Positions 35,763 to 48,647 of a DNA stretch of 64,000 nucleotides are shown here, one piece after another. This stretch comes from Trema orientale (taxonomy: Eukaryota; Streptophyta; Magnoliopsida; Rosales; Cannabaceae). A program made the translations under genes and the position numbers. The notes below the pieces were generated by a model. The model searched no databases, was not told the origin of the DNA, and saw only the letters and a program-made list of their open reading frames with translations. The stretch is taken from NCBI GenBank assembly GCA_002914845.1, contig JXTC01000075.1:392546-456545 (forward strand). Direction: 5' to 3'. Numbering within the stretch: the stretch's first letter is position 1; each line of letters opens with the position of its first letter.

Positions 35763-36448
35763 TAGAGGTGTTCAAAAAAACTGCCAAATCGTGGAAACCG
35801 TCCAATCTAATCCAAACTGTCCAATCTGTGCGGTTTTTTTTTCTTAAATGGCCGGTTACGGATTAGAAAATATGAAAACCGACTTGGCCGGTTTGATTTT
35901 TGATTTTAGAAAAATTCGGTCGGATTCAAACCGAACCGACCAATAAGTTTGTATATGTATTTTTTTAAATGTATATTAATAGTTAAAAATTTAAGCTTAT
36001 TCATTTTAATTGAGTAATGATTACTTTTAGCTTATTTAGGACTATGTTACTTAATACTCTTATAATATTTTAGACTTTAAGTCTTGTTTAAAGACTTTAA
36101 GTTTACTATTCAATTTTGATTAAGTTGTAACTAAAATTTAAGTTTACTATGACTTTCGATTTGGTTATAGCTTTTAACTATGTTATGGTTTCGTTTTATA
36201 TTTGAACTTTATATTTTAGATGAAATATGATTATGATATGAGCTTAGTTGATATTGTATTAATTCAAATTTTGTAAGTTTTCAAACCGCGGAAACCGCCC
36301 AAACCGGCCGTAAAAATGTAGGTGCGGTTTGACCGGTTTGAATCGACAAACTCAAACCGCACGGATTAATAAACTGGCTAAACCGCATATTCGGATTAGT
36401 TTCTGAATTGACGATTTAGACCGTCCAAACCGGCCATGAACACCCCTA
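35763..36448. mobile_element. hAT-like non-autonomous element, 686 bp
   Basis: The left end TAGAGGTGTTC and the right end, reverse-complemented, TAGGGGTGTTC are hAT terminal repeats. They are flanked by a perfect 8-bp target duplication CTCGTTAG (35755-35762 and 36449-36456). Subterminal regions are full of AACCG/CGGTT words on both sides (AAACCGACTTGGCCGGTTTG, AACCGCCCAAACCGGCC), as in known plant hAT MITEs. The intact duplication suggests a fairly recent insertion. Confidence 0.92.
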
Positions 36449-36456
36449 CTCGTTAG

Positions 36457-37805
36457 TGGCTCTTTTGTATTACGTTTCTTGGCGTGACTCTTTACTCTCT
36501 AGCTTCTTGTGCTTCTACAACCCTCTACAGTCTCTTCTCTTCCCATGCCTGTTTTTTATTATGGTAATTTAATTAAATCTGGCCGACAACTTATCTCTCT
36601 CTTTTTTTAATTTTTTTTTAAAGTCTAATCAATGCCACTAAATATGAGGTGAAGACTTACAATATCGAAGTCATCTGATGCTTTTGTTTTAATCCGTCCA
36701 AGGAATTAGAGCATTTTTAACAAGTAAATTGCATTCTGACATTATCTTTATAAAGGCTTGATTCTTTTCATTGTGTTATCTAGCTAGGTTCGTAAAATCC
36801 TTTATATATGTATATATATATATATGTATATATATGTGTGTGTGTCTGTACTACATGCATATTGATAGTCCCTTTCCAAGTAAAGACGTAAAAGATAATT
36901 TGGTCTGGGCATAGAACTCAAAACATATATGTCCGTAGATTTTTTCAAAAAAATTTATTATTATTATTATTATTATTTTTTTTTTGGCGGTCAGTATATA
37001 TGCTCTTAAGAGTAAAAATGAATTGGGTTAATCATGGATCATGGTTTCGTGCATTTGAATAAATCCATGCGCGAGCAAGCGTCCGAGTGAGTTGGGCTGC
37101 GGAATTCAGTCAACCGAGTGAGTTGGGATGCGGAATTCAGTCAAAGGTAGAAAATGTAGAAACAGTATAATATAGCAAAGAGTGGGGGAAAAAAGTTTTA
37201 GATTTTTTAGCATGTATCAAGTTCGATTCTAGAACAAAGTCGGGCCAAAAAATAGAAAAAAAAAAAAAAAAGAAGGTTGTTCCATTCCTTTGGACAAGCA
37301 GATACATATGCATGCACGTCCATTAAGATGATATTGAAGATCTCATCTTGATGTTGCTGAACTTCTGACGCAGTTTAAGACTTTAATAGAGTTTTATGTG
37401 GAAATTACTGTTTTGTTCTTTAAAGGCGACCGTGCCGAGTAGCAGTAGGCTACAATTCTAATAATCGCGTTGTCTCGGAATGAAAATGCTCACTAACAAA
37501 TGACATAACTTAAAGAAATGCGGAAAAAGATTTATTAAGTTGAGAAGGCCAAAATATAAAAGAATTGGAAAAGAAAAAATATAAATCAAAATCCTCCTAC
37601 ACCACTTTACAATAAACTTGGGTCTTTTCTTTTCCACGGGAACGAACTTCGGTCTTTTACTTATTCAAAGAAATACATATATCACTAATGTATCACATAA
37701 AAATCAAACCCCCTTTAGAAATACATCCAGCGTCTTCAGTTGAAATAACAGCTTCACTTTCTATATGGTTCCCGAGTCATAGATAACAGAGTATTAAGAA
37801 GCGGG
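36457..37805. other. distal STM upstream region and PUX 3' flank
   Basis: AT-rich with a TA/TG microsatellite at about 36805-36846 and poly-A at 37257-37271. A 31-bp direct tandem duplication (unit CCGAGTGAGTTGGGCTGCGG plus GAATTCAGTCAA) lies at 37083-37144. The last few hundred bases must hold the PUX 3' untranslated region. No additional gene seen. Confidence 0.5.
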
Positions 37806-40494
37806 CTAGAATTTTTGGATAACAACTGAATTGGCAAGGCCCGCCTGCTCTATTGTTTGAGTAGGGTCGCTCAGAACCTTAGGAGGAAACCCCATCACCT
37901 GCAACTGATAATTCCTAGGTCCCCCAGGCCTAGATCCATCGATGAAGGAACGAATATCACTGATGGTATGGTGGTAGTTAAAACGTGCTATCGTGCGGGA
38001 TCCATCAGACAACCTAAGCTGAATTGAAGTTGAGGGACTTGTTTCATCCAGAATTACATCCACCGGAGGGGTTGGAGCAGCCGAAGCAATGGTTGGCTCA
38101 GCTGGAGCAGAGCTACTACCTAGAGTTCTTCCCACGCCCTGGAATGGTACATGGCGCTTCTCTGGCTCCTGCAAGCGGAGGAGTAGAACTGTAAAACTAG
38201 GACAATCCAAATTTGAATGAATGTAAAACCAGATGAATGCATCCATCGGAACAGTATAATTTCACACGAGAACTTATAACCACAATACCCTGAATGCAGA
38301 ACAAATTAATCTAAATGTTCACAACTGCTTTACAAGTTAAGGAAACATTTGATTTCACTATTCTCATTAGAAGAGAGAAAAAAAAAAAAAAAAAAAAAAC
38401 CGAGTACTCACGGGGCAGTTGTCATTCCTCCTTATCAGGTTGACATGAACTGAAGACCTTCTATCTGCAGGTTCTAGCTCTTTTGGACACTCAGACTTCT
38501 TGATACTCTGCACTACGATGGTACAAAATCATTCGAGTATTTAAATGAAGCAAGCAGAACCAATTCCCAAACAAGTTTTCACCATGGGAACATTTTCACA
38601 TGTATAAAGGATCTATCACTAAGATCTCCACCAGAATTATTATATCGAATGATCTAAAAGAAAATGGTAATTACTCCAAAAGAACATGCTTACCATCCAC
38701 AGAAAATTATAGACATCATCCGTCTAAAACAACTCATTCTTTCAGCTTACCAATTTCTTTGGGGTCAAAATAATTTTTACTATTACCTCTAGCAACAATG
38801 CATTCAATATAACCTCTACAACAAAATGGTAATAATCCCAAACGAACATGCTTACCAACCGCAGAAAATTATAGGCATTATCCTCTAAAACAGAACTCCT
38901 CATTCTTTCGGCTTTGCTAATTCTTTTGGGGTCAATATAGTTTTACTATTACCTCTAGGAAAGATGCATTTTCAGGATCATCCAACCTCCTCAAAGGGCC
39001 ATCATTTACAGTGAAACCATTGGTCCAGAAAACAATGTTGTGTACAACAGTCTCAGGCTGCTGAGGAGCAGATTGTACGGTTTCCCCTGATAGTAATCTA
39101 CCAGTTCCTGTAAAGCTCGTTGAGCTTGAAGGCGGAACAACAGGCCCTTCTACAGCACCCAGTTGCCTAGCTTGATCAAAGATCGCATCCACATCATTAT
39201 CCTTTGAAGGATCTTGGACAAGCATTCCACTACGAAATCATAAGTACAGATGTTAACAATTATACCATAGACTGTTTCTGACAAAGCTGAAAAATATGGT
39301 ATGTAATCATATAAGAAATGTAACAAAGTTTCAGCCTGCAAACAAGTTAGCTGTAACTATCTAGAGAAGAAATGTGGGCCAGCATCCAGTAATCAACATT
39401 GAACAGTCTCCACATGTGCAATTATGCATATGCCTTCTCTCCACGTAAAGGCAAGAAAGCAATCAAGTGCCCAGTGAGCCAACAAAGATATCTGATAAAC
39501 ACTCTCGACACTAAGGCAATAAACCAATTAAGTGCCCAATGAGCCAACAAAGATATCTGATAAACACTCTCGACACAAAGGCAATAAACCAATCAAGTGC
39601 CCAATGAGCCAACAATAAATGCTCAAGGCATCTATTTCCTTGTATTTTCATTTACAACAACTTAGCCATCTAAATAGCATGATCGACAAGAAACTAGAAT
39701 GGCCAACCTCCCAAAAATGCAACATCCCTTCTAACAAAAAGGAAGTTGCTTTAGTCCGTAGAGATTGCGTGTGCCTTCACTGTCTCATGAAAGACTGAAC
39801 TAATATAGACCTTAAACTAATTAATGATAGAAACTTCTGACCCAAATATTTTTTAGTCTTTCAAAGCCAAACACCACAAAGAAATGAACCATATAGACTT
39901 CTCACTTCACCAAGAACTTCATACGATTAAAACTCTTCAACAATTTGGGGCTTATCACATACCATAAAAACAATCTACAGTGCTACTGATTTTCAATCAA
40001 ATCCCCAATTCCAACAACCACGCATATTATCAATACGCTTAAGCTTCAACGTTCAACCATTTACTCATCAATCTTTAAAATGAACAACAAATCACCAAAC
40101 CATTTTAATCCCAAAAATACAACATTCATCAAGCCCTAATTTCCAATAATCCCAGCAACCAAATATACCAAATTACGAAAAAATTGAACATAGGCACTGA
40201 AATGCATCACAGAATCGAAATTAGACACCAATTACAGATTTATACTAGAATCAAATACAGCAAGGTTCATAAACTGGAGTGGATTTCAATATTAATAAGA
40301 AGAAATAGGAAGAAGAGAACAAAATTCTCTAGGGTTTTGGAAAAAGACCTCTTTTCGCCGCCGGTGTAGTACTCCGGAGGCCCATCGGAATCGCTATCGG
40401 AGTCGGCAGAAAGCCGATTAAGATCGGAGAGTGTACGGATGCCACCGGTTCGACTGCTGGAAGCCTTTGAAGTTCTCTTGTCCTTTGACGCCAT
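37806..40494 (-). CDS. PUX3: SEP-UBX domain adaptor of CDC48/p97 (plant PUX3/PUX4 type)
   Basis: Cytosolic/nuclear cofactor that docks substrates on the AAA ATPase CDC48. Four exons join in frame to 293 aa: 40494-40349, 39229-38953, 38507-38412, 38168-37806. The N-terminus has a Ser/Asp repeat ([15 protein letters not shown]) followed by the [12 protein letters not shown] motif shared with p47. The SEP domain is about residues 100-185 ([33 protein letters not shown]). The UBX domain is about 213-293 ([31 protein letters not shown]), including the FPPK loop, a variant of the FPR motif that contacts the CDC48 N-domain. No UBA domain, unlike PUX5 and mammalian p47, so it belongs to the PUX3/PUX4 pair. 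The symbol rests on remembered synteny with EBS. Intron 1 holds a 65-bp tandem repeat and intron 2 a duplicated exon end. Confidence 0.92.
38660..38970. repeat. direct duplication in PUX intron 2 that includes the exon 2 end
   Basis: Two adjacent diverged copies about 162-166 bp apart (about 38660-38804 and 38822-38970). Both contain AGAAAATTATAG, TCATTCTTTC, TTTGGGGTCAA, TTTTTACTATTACCTCTAG and an ATGCATT. The right copy spans the true exon 2 end and donor (GT at 38952-38951); the left copy carries a matching GAG|GTAATA at 38786-38785, a decoy donor. Use of the decoy would add about 166 nt and shift the frame. Confidence 0.8.
39448..39615. repeat. 65-bp tandem repeat, ~2.6 copies, in PUX intron 1
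   Basis: Copies start at 39448, 39513 and 39578 with AAGGCAA(G/T)AAA(G/C)CAAT. Each runs through AAGTGCCCA(G/A)TGAGCCAACA, and the first two also share AAGATATCTGATAAACACTC. Copies differ at only a few positions, so the expansion is recent compared with the other arrays in the window. Confidence 0.9.
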
Positions 40495-41510
40495 TTTCGT
40501 TGAGACTGAAAACCAAAGCGAGAAAGAAAGAAACGACAGAGAAAAATGAATAAAAAAGAGAAGGATCTTGATGATCCTTGACTTCGCTCTCTGCCCATCC
40601 CCAGGGTCACTCCCTTCCCTATATAGGAATCCACTCTCTTGCTCAAGCGCGTCTCCAAGTATTCCCACGCGCCTACGTCCACGTCACTTATGTTCAAAAG
40701 ATTAGCTGAATATGTAGTGCTAGCATCTCTCAAAAAAAAATAAAAAATAAAAAAAATGTAGGCGGAGCAACCGAATAAGGAAAAATTAAAATGTATTTTA
40801 ATTGTAGAAAGGGCTTAATTTAAAATTTAAAAAGCATACTTAAAATTTTACAAATTTAGAAAGAACAAAGACTTAGTTTAAAAAAAGTAAAGACTAATTT
40901 TAGAAAAATTTACATGCTATTTAAAAAAAGATAATAATTAAAAAAAAAACAGAAAATTTAGGGGCAATTGCCCCTCTGAACCCAATGTAGCTTCAGTGGA
41001 TAAAATGGGTGACAATACTACAAATTATGAGTGAATACTGTAAATAATGAATAAGCTAATGACACTATAATCTTGTAAATAACAAGTAATTAATATTATA
41101 AATAATGAGAAAAACCAATAATAGTAATAAACTAAAAAAGAACTTAATTTTTGGTTTAACAAAAAAAAAAAAAAGAACTTTAACTTTTGAAAAAAAAAAA
41201 ATGAAAAAGTGATCATTGCCAACATTCTTCCAACAATAATGCACAAATTGAATTACCAAGCCTCTTGAAACACGTAAAGGTATTATGTTATAAGAAATGC
41301 AAGTAGAAAATGATTATTACCAACCGTTTAAATATCTAATAATATTCCTGTAAGAATGTAGCTAAATTTCAATGATTCCACGGAAAAGAATATTTTTTTT
41401 CCCCTGCTACGTTGTCCTATTAATGAGCGTGAATGCATCATATTCCCTTTGAAGGAATAAACATGATATTTCAGTACACTAATAATCGCTTAAATAAAAC
41501 ATTAAAAAAT
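40495..41510. other. PUX upstream region
   Basis: Upstream of the PUX start codon. The first 240 bp is GC-richer and probably the leader and core promoter; beyond about 40735 it is AT-rich with A/T runs. No gene seen. The frames at 40267-40733 are shadows of PUX exon 1 and its leader. Confidence 0.5.
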
Positions 41511-41515
41511 AAACT

Positions 41516-43029
41516 TGTTGTAAATAATATAGAATATATATTAGGGGATTTCTAGGGTACGGTATAGGTTTTTGAGTGTATTAATACATCCCACAATTAA
41601 GAATTTCTAGTGGATATTAACTAAAGATCACATATTTTATTGTAGATACTACTTCACTCGATTTTAGCCTATTTGGAGAGGGAAAAAAAAACTTGCGTTC
41701 CTCCTAGCAACAAAGCTTTTGTAGAAGAACGATACACTAGAAAATGAAATTACTATTTTTTTTGGATTAAATTCCTATTTTGGTGCTTTAGTTACTACGA
41801 TTCCTATTAGATTTTGAACAAAGGGAGAAAAAATTTACATTTCAAAAATAGGTTAATTCCATTTTTTTTTCCTAAAATCTTCAATGAATTCTTTGGAAAT
41901 AGATTCAACTTTAAATGAGTTCATTTGAAAATAGATTCAATTTTTTTTTTTCAATTTTTTATGAATTCAGTTGCTTAGAAACAGGTTCATCCTTAAATGG
42001 GTTCATTGTTCTATTTTTTTCCTTTCTTTTTTTTTTCGTTTCATTTAGTTCAACATACTTCTATGAATCTGCATGTGCCATGGAGCTTGGCCAACAATGG
42101 GATTTCAAACAGAGCAATATATAGATCTGGTTATTTTTATTTGTATTTTGAAAAAAAAGAAAGTGTTAATTGAAGTTGAGCAAAGATTTGAAATTTTAAC
42201 AATTTACTGAATGATAGCCAAACCTTAGATATTTATAACCCATCAAGTCCAAAAATCTCAAATCCCTGTTGATCAAGACAAAGAATGAAAAAAAACTTAA
42301 TTCTGGCAATCAAATGAACAAGAAACTCATGCATGAAATTCCATGAAAAAAAAAACCGAGAAAGCCCATAAATTTTATGAAAATCCTAATTATTTTGATT
42401 TATAGCAATAAATTAGATGAAAATCTGAGTTATTTAACTTTGAATTTTAAAGAAGATTTTGTTGAGCTTAGTTTCGTTTCGTGAGTGAGAATGTGGGGAA
42501 GATGATGAGAAAAAAGTTCAGCTGTACTAAAGTGCATGGGGCATTCCATAAGGCTTAGTTCTTCTTGACCATTTGATATAAATCTAAGGGCTAGAAATCC
42601 TTAATTGTGGGGTGTATTGATACACCAAAAAACCTATACCGTACCCTAGAAATCCCCTATATATTATAGTTTAAGAATATCAACACAAAGAGATAAATGA
42701 GAGAATGAATTCTTTCTTAGTGAAAAGAAAAGGATTTGGAAGAGATACATAAACTCTTACAAATATCTCTATTTATAGATATTGGTAAATTAACTATAAC
42801 CATTTATTTTTTTGAGTAAACCATAGCTACTTGTTTATTTAGGCAAGTTAAATCCGCACATTTGCTATAGTAAATTATGGTCACATATTTTACTTGGCTA
42901 AAATCGTACCAAACCGCATCCACAAATTTATTTGGTTAAATCTCTACCATTCAATGTATCATTGAGCTTGGGTTTGGGCTTGTAAAATACTCCATAATAA
43001 TGGCCATCCAAATACAAAGATCCATACCA
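41516..43029 (-). repeat. 3' LTR of the Copia element, interrupted
   Basis: Left LTR on the window, 3' LTR in the element's own direction. It aligns with 48648-49033 over its whole length apart from the 1114-bp insertion at 41544-42657 and its 9-bp duplication. The two LTRs differ by scattered substitutions and small indels. Confidence 0.92.
41544..42657. mobile_element. Mutator-like TIR element nested in the Copia LTR
   Basis: 1114 bp. The left end GGGGATTTCTAGGGTACGG and the right end, reverse-complemented, are near-identical for about 70 bp (through AAGAATTTCTAG / AAGGATTTCTAG). Perfect 9-bp duplications TATATATTA at 41535-41543 and 42658-42666 define the insertion. G-starting long TIRs with a 9-bp duplication indicate the Mutator superfamily. 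The interior has no coding frame of substance. It interrupts the LTR, so it is younger than the retrotransposon. Confidence 0.93.
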
Positions 43030-43539
43030 CTCCCCATTGGATGTCCATTATACAAGAATATGCCTCGTTAAAATCATACTAGGAAAAAATCCTGTGAGAA
43101 TAAAGTCTAAGTGAAGGAAAAAGAGTACATCATTCTTGTTCTTGTTACGCTTTGAATATTGCCTATTTAAAAACATTGTCAAGAAAACTCAGTGGAATAA
43201 AACCTTGGCTAACGGAAAAAGAGTATACACATAACTATCTCTCCATCATGACTAATTCACTTGAAAGTTCACTGAAAATCTTTAAGTCGGCGCATTCTAA
43301 TTTTGTGCTCCAATTTCTCAATTATTGCGATAGAGAGTGATTTAGTGAATAGATCTACTAAGTTATCACTGGAGTGAATTCATTAAATATCTATATCACG
43401 TTTCTTCTGAAGTTCGTGTGTGAAGAACAATTTGGGCAATATATGCTTAGTTCTATCACCTTTGATATAACCTCCTTTAAATTGAGCAATATATACAGCA
43501 TTATCCCTGTGTATCATAGTTAGAATCGGTCTGATGGAA

Positions 43540-46500
43540 GTTAATTTGCATGTTTCTTAAATATATTGAATCATGGATCTCAACAATATATATTTTTGGC
43601 TTACCTCATGAAGTGCAATTATTTAAGAATGATTCGAGGAGGTAGCGGTGATAGTTTGTTTCGTAGATCACCAGGATATTGCTGTGTCACTACTGATAAA
43701 TACATAACCTATCTAGGATCGAGCTTTATGCGGATCAAACAAGTATCCTGTATCTGCAAAACTAATTAATTGTGATATGGATTTATTAGAATAAAATAAA
43801 TCCACGTCAGTCGTTCCACAGAGATAATGAAATATTTGTTTAACTTATTTCCAGTGTCTTTAAGTTGGAGCGGAACTATATCTTACTAGTAAATTAACAG
43901 AAAAAGATATATCAGGTTGAGTACAATTAGCAAGATATATATGAGCTCTAATTATACTTAATTATGATATTTCAGGACCAAGAATTTATTCGTTATCTTC
44001 TCGAGGACGAAAAAGATCCTTATTTACATCAAGCGTTCTGACAACCATTGGGATACTCAATTGGTGAGCTTTATCCATATAAAATTTTTTGAGGACCTTT
44101 TCTGTATAAGTTGATGGATGTACAAATATACAATTTGGTAAATGCTTGATCTAGAGGCCAAGACAAAATTTTGTTTTCTCGAGATCTTTCATTTCGAATT
44201 CTTTCTTTAAATACTCTATTGCCTCATTAATCTCTTCAGGAGTCCCGATGATATTCAAATCATCAACATATAATGTAATGATAACAAATCTAATTTCTGA
44301 GCTCTTAATAAAGATGCATGGACAAATATTATTCACGTATCTTTTATTCAAAAGATATTCACTAAGATGATTATACCACATGCGTCCAGATTAATTTAAT
44401 CCATATAAAGATTTTTGTAATTTTATTGAACACATTTCTCGAGATATTGTATTAAGTACTTCAAGTACTTTAGTCAGGAATCTTCATATAAATATTATTA
44501 TCAAGTAACCCATATAAATATATTGTTACAACATCCATTAGACGCATTTCAAGCCGTTCAGAGACTGCTAGGCTAATTAAGAACCGTAAGGCTATCGTAT
44601 CCACCACAGGAGAATATGTCTCCTCATAATCTATTCCTGGTCTTTGTGAGAAACCTTATGCCAAAAGCCATACTTTATATCTCACAATCTCTTTTTCTCA
44701 TTATGTTTTTGTACAAAGACTCATTTGTACCCTACTGAATTCACACCTTTAGGTATTTGGATAAGAGGTCTAAATAATTCTCTTTTCCTAAGAGATTTTA
44801 GTTCTTCTAGATTGCATCTTTTCATTTCAGTCAATCATTTTTATGCTGACATTTTTCGACAAATTTTAGTTCAAGATCCTTGCTTTCATTCGTTGTATCA
44901 GTAGCTACTGCATATGCAAATATATTGTCGACAATAGTTTTATAGCGATTCTATTCTTTTCCTGAGTTGGCATAACTTATTGAGATCTCTTTATTTTCAA
45001 TATCATCAGGTCCATGAACCTCTTGTGGAGTTATTTGTTTAGTTATATCAACTGTCTGTTTTGGCAACACGGTTATTTCTTTAAGAATATTGTCATTTTC
45101 AGGATAGTCAATTTCTGTAATATAATCTCTTTTCTTCTTAGAGATTTTATCTTTAGCGTCAATTGGTCTACTATGCTTCATGCATACCTTAGACTCACTT
45201 CTTGTTATATTCAAAGATTATCTTACAGGGATATCATTCTGAGCTAGGGCATTTACAGCTGGTATATATGACTTAATCACTCTCTTTATATATGTGAATG
45301 CATCGGGTAATTCATTTGCAATATTTTGCAAATGTATAATTTTCTGAACTTCTAGTTCACATTGACTAGTGCGAGAATCAAAATGAGATAATGATGATGT
45401 ATTCTATGAAATTTCAAGTTATTTTTCTAGCTGTTGCTTTTCTCCCCCTAACGGTGGGAATTTGGTTTCATCAAATTGATAATCGGCAAACCGTACTTTA
45501 AAAACGTCACCCATCAAGGGGTTCAAGATATTTGATGATAGAAGGAGACTCAAGACCAACATAAATTCCCAACCTTCTTTGAGGGCCCATCTTGATGTAT
45601 TGTGGTGGAGCAATTAGTACATATACCGCACAACTAAAAACTCGTAGATGGGAAATGTTTGGTTCTTGACCAAAAGTAAGTTACAATGGGGAGTATTTTT
45701 GATAGCTTGTGGGTCTAATATGAATAAGGGTAGCAGCATGTAATACATCATGCCCCCAAGCAGAAATAGGTAACTTTATTCTCATCAATAATGGTCTAGC
45801 AATTAATTGAATACGTTTAATAAATGACTCAGTTGAACCATTATGTGCATGTGTGTGGGCAACAGGGTGCTCAACCTTAATTCTAATTGACATACAATAA
45901 TCATTAAAAACTTGAGATGTAAATTCATCAGCATTATCAAGACGAATAGTCTTTATTATATAGTCTTGAAATTGTGCTTTTAAATGAATTAATTGAGCAA
46001 GAAATCTCGCAAATGTAATATTGCGAGTAGATAACAAGCAAACATGTGACCAACGTATTGAAGTATCTATCAACACCATAAAGTATCTAAATAATCCACA
46101 TGCTGGATGAATAGACCCATCTCCTTGAATTCTTTCTAGACATGTAGGAGATTCAATTGCAACTTTCATTGGAGATGACCTAATAATTAATTTGCCCTAA
46201 GAACAAGTTGAACAGAAAAATTCATTAGACAAAAGAATCTTCTGGTTCTTTAATGGATGTCCATGTCAGATTTTAATAATTTTTCGCATCATGATTGATT
46301 AATCCAGAATGACCCAGATGGTCATGCCAAAGAGAGAAAACTTTAGGATCAAAATCATTTTTGGTCATCATATTATTTGATTCAATCGTACTTATAAATG
46401 TGTACTACAATCCAGAGGAGAAGACACATACCTTTTCTAGTATTTACTTCTGGCTTGAGATAATGGAAGTAATATAGAGAGACTCTATATTGTTCTCATT

Positions 46501-47983
46501 TGTGGTCTCAATATGATATCCATTGCAATGTATATCTTTAAAACTAAGCAAATTTCTTCTAAATTTGCTAGAGAATAAAGCGTCCTTTATAATTAATTTT
46601 GTTCCTCTGGGTAATATTATTATAGCTCTTCTAGAGCCTTCAATTATTTTTGTAGTACCTGAAATTGTATTCATATTTGCCTTTAATAATGATAATTTTA
46701 TGAAATACTTCTTATCTTTAAGGATTATATGTGTTGTCGCACTGTCTACTAGATAAATATCTTCGCTATTGGTCTTCGAACTAATATTAGTGAAATCCGT
46801 ATTTTTTCACAAATTAAAGCAAAAAAATTATAATTATTAAATAAAAGACATAATGAAATATATTAAGAAAAGCAATACATTACATAAACATTAATTAAAA
46901 TAGCATATAAGGATTGCGAAATCTAATACACAATAAACTTAGATGTTACTGGCCCATTATCAATTTTTTTTAGTTAGATTTTTAAAAGAGTCTGAAATAT
47001 CCAAATAGGCAAAATCCATAAGATTATTTTGTTCAACAAAATTTGTCTCTATATTCTTTCCTTTTTCCTTCAGTGATGCTTGGTAAAGGTCAACAAAGTG
47101 TCTGGACATACGACAGATATACGACCAATGTCCTCTCATACCATATCTATAGCAAAGATTTTTAGGATTTTTGGGTTTATATTGTGAATATTTTCCCTTT
47201 TCTTGCATTTCTTCATTATTTTTCCATTTCTGGTGAGTTGCAGTTTTCTTGAAGTTTGAAGAGTTGTTATGACCGCCACGATACTAAGAAAATTTTTTAC
47301 CATGTCTCCTGCCATGACTACGACCTCGACCTCGACTACAACCATGACCACATCTATAGCCATAATTAGTAGTTGATACATCATTTACTTCAAGAAATAT
47401 TGTCGAACCAGACGGATGAATTTTGTGGTTTTTTATTAATAGCTCATTATTTTATTCAGCAACAAGTAAGCATGAAATTAAATCAGAGTATTTTTTAAAA
47501 CCATGCTCTCGATATTATTGCTGTAGGACAATATTTGAGGCATGAAAAGTTGAGTATGTTTTTTCTAACATATCTTCATCAACAACCTTTTTCTCCACAT
47601 AATTTCAACTGAGAAGTAATTTTAAATATTGCTGAATTATATTTACTGACTGTTTTAAAATCTTGCAAATGCAGGTGTATCCAGTCATAATAAACTTTTG
47701 GAAGTATCACAGTTTTCTGGTGGTCATACCTTCCTTTTAAATTTTGCCAGAGCATAGACGGCTCCTTTACTGTTAAATATTCAGTTTTTAATCCTTCGTA
47801 CACATGATGTCAAAGGAAAATCATGACTTTTGCGCGATCCTGAGTGGATGCCATATTTTCTTCTTTAATTGTTTCTCTAAAATTCATAGCATCAAGGTGA
47901 ATTTTAACATCAAGTGTCCATGTCAAATAATTCTTGCCCGAAATTTAAAGGACAATGAATTCAAATTTTGTGAGATTTGACAT
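43540..47983 (-). pseudogene. broken Copia gag-pol remnant
   Basis: Minus-strand remnants in order: gag N-terminus from an ATG at 47983 with an early in-frame stop; gag body (47803-47579, KTVILPKVYYDW, KITSQLKLCGEK); CCHC zinc knuckle (about 47145-47080, CYRYGMRGHWSYIC); pre-integrase region (46674-46444); integrase core (46169-45681) with DDE positions seen as IDTS, LDNADEF and GSTESF; linker (45613-44951); reverse transcriptase with the catalytic YVDD box (44381-44151); RNase H (about 43740-43540, STKQTITATSSNHS). Each piece is separated by stops or frameshifts, so no continuous polyprotein remains. Confidence 0.88.
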
Positions 47984-48647
47984 TGTGAAGACTATTATAT
48001 CACAAAATATATATAATTAGGAATAAGAAACTCATAACATGATAAATACGTGGTCATAGAGAAATAGAGTACAATTATCTAATATATTGAATTAGTAATA
48101 TTTGAAGACATAATTATAAACATATATGTTATAGATGTTTGTAATCAAATATATGGACATGGAAATCTCAAAGTTAAAAGATTAATTATAAATACATAAG
48201 CATTGCCACAATAATAATTTATGGTAAAGAAAATGATGATAAATAGTATTTCAAATTACACCATATAAAGAAGTAATTTCATAATGATAGGGATAGTCTA
48301 TCAACATAGCTTATCAAATAATTTCTACACATAGATTATTCGTGACCAAAATCATGATGTAACAATCTCATAGTGAAAATACCAAATATAAATATATGAA
48401 GTAATTCAATGCAATATTTTAAAAAATCAAACTTTCAAATTGTTATAAAGAAAATTACGGGCACTAAAATTAGAAAGAATAAAATATATGTATATACATT
48501 ATTATAGTATACAGTATATATAGATATATTAAATTGCTTATAGTAGATCTCTATCAAATTGAAAAGGAATATTTATAATGCAATGTAGTAACTAATAAAA
48601 TTTTACCTTGGCGAGATTATAACGGCTAGAGGCTCGTGCTAATAATG

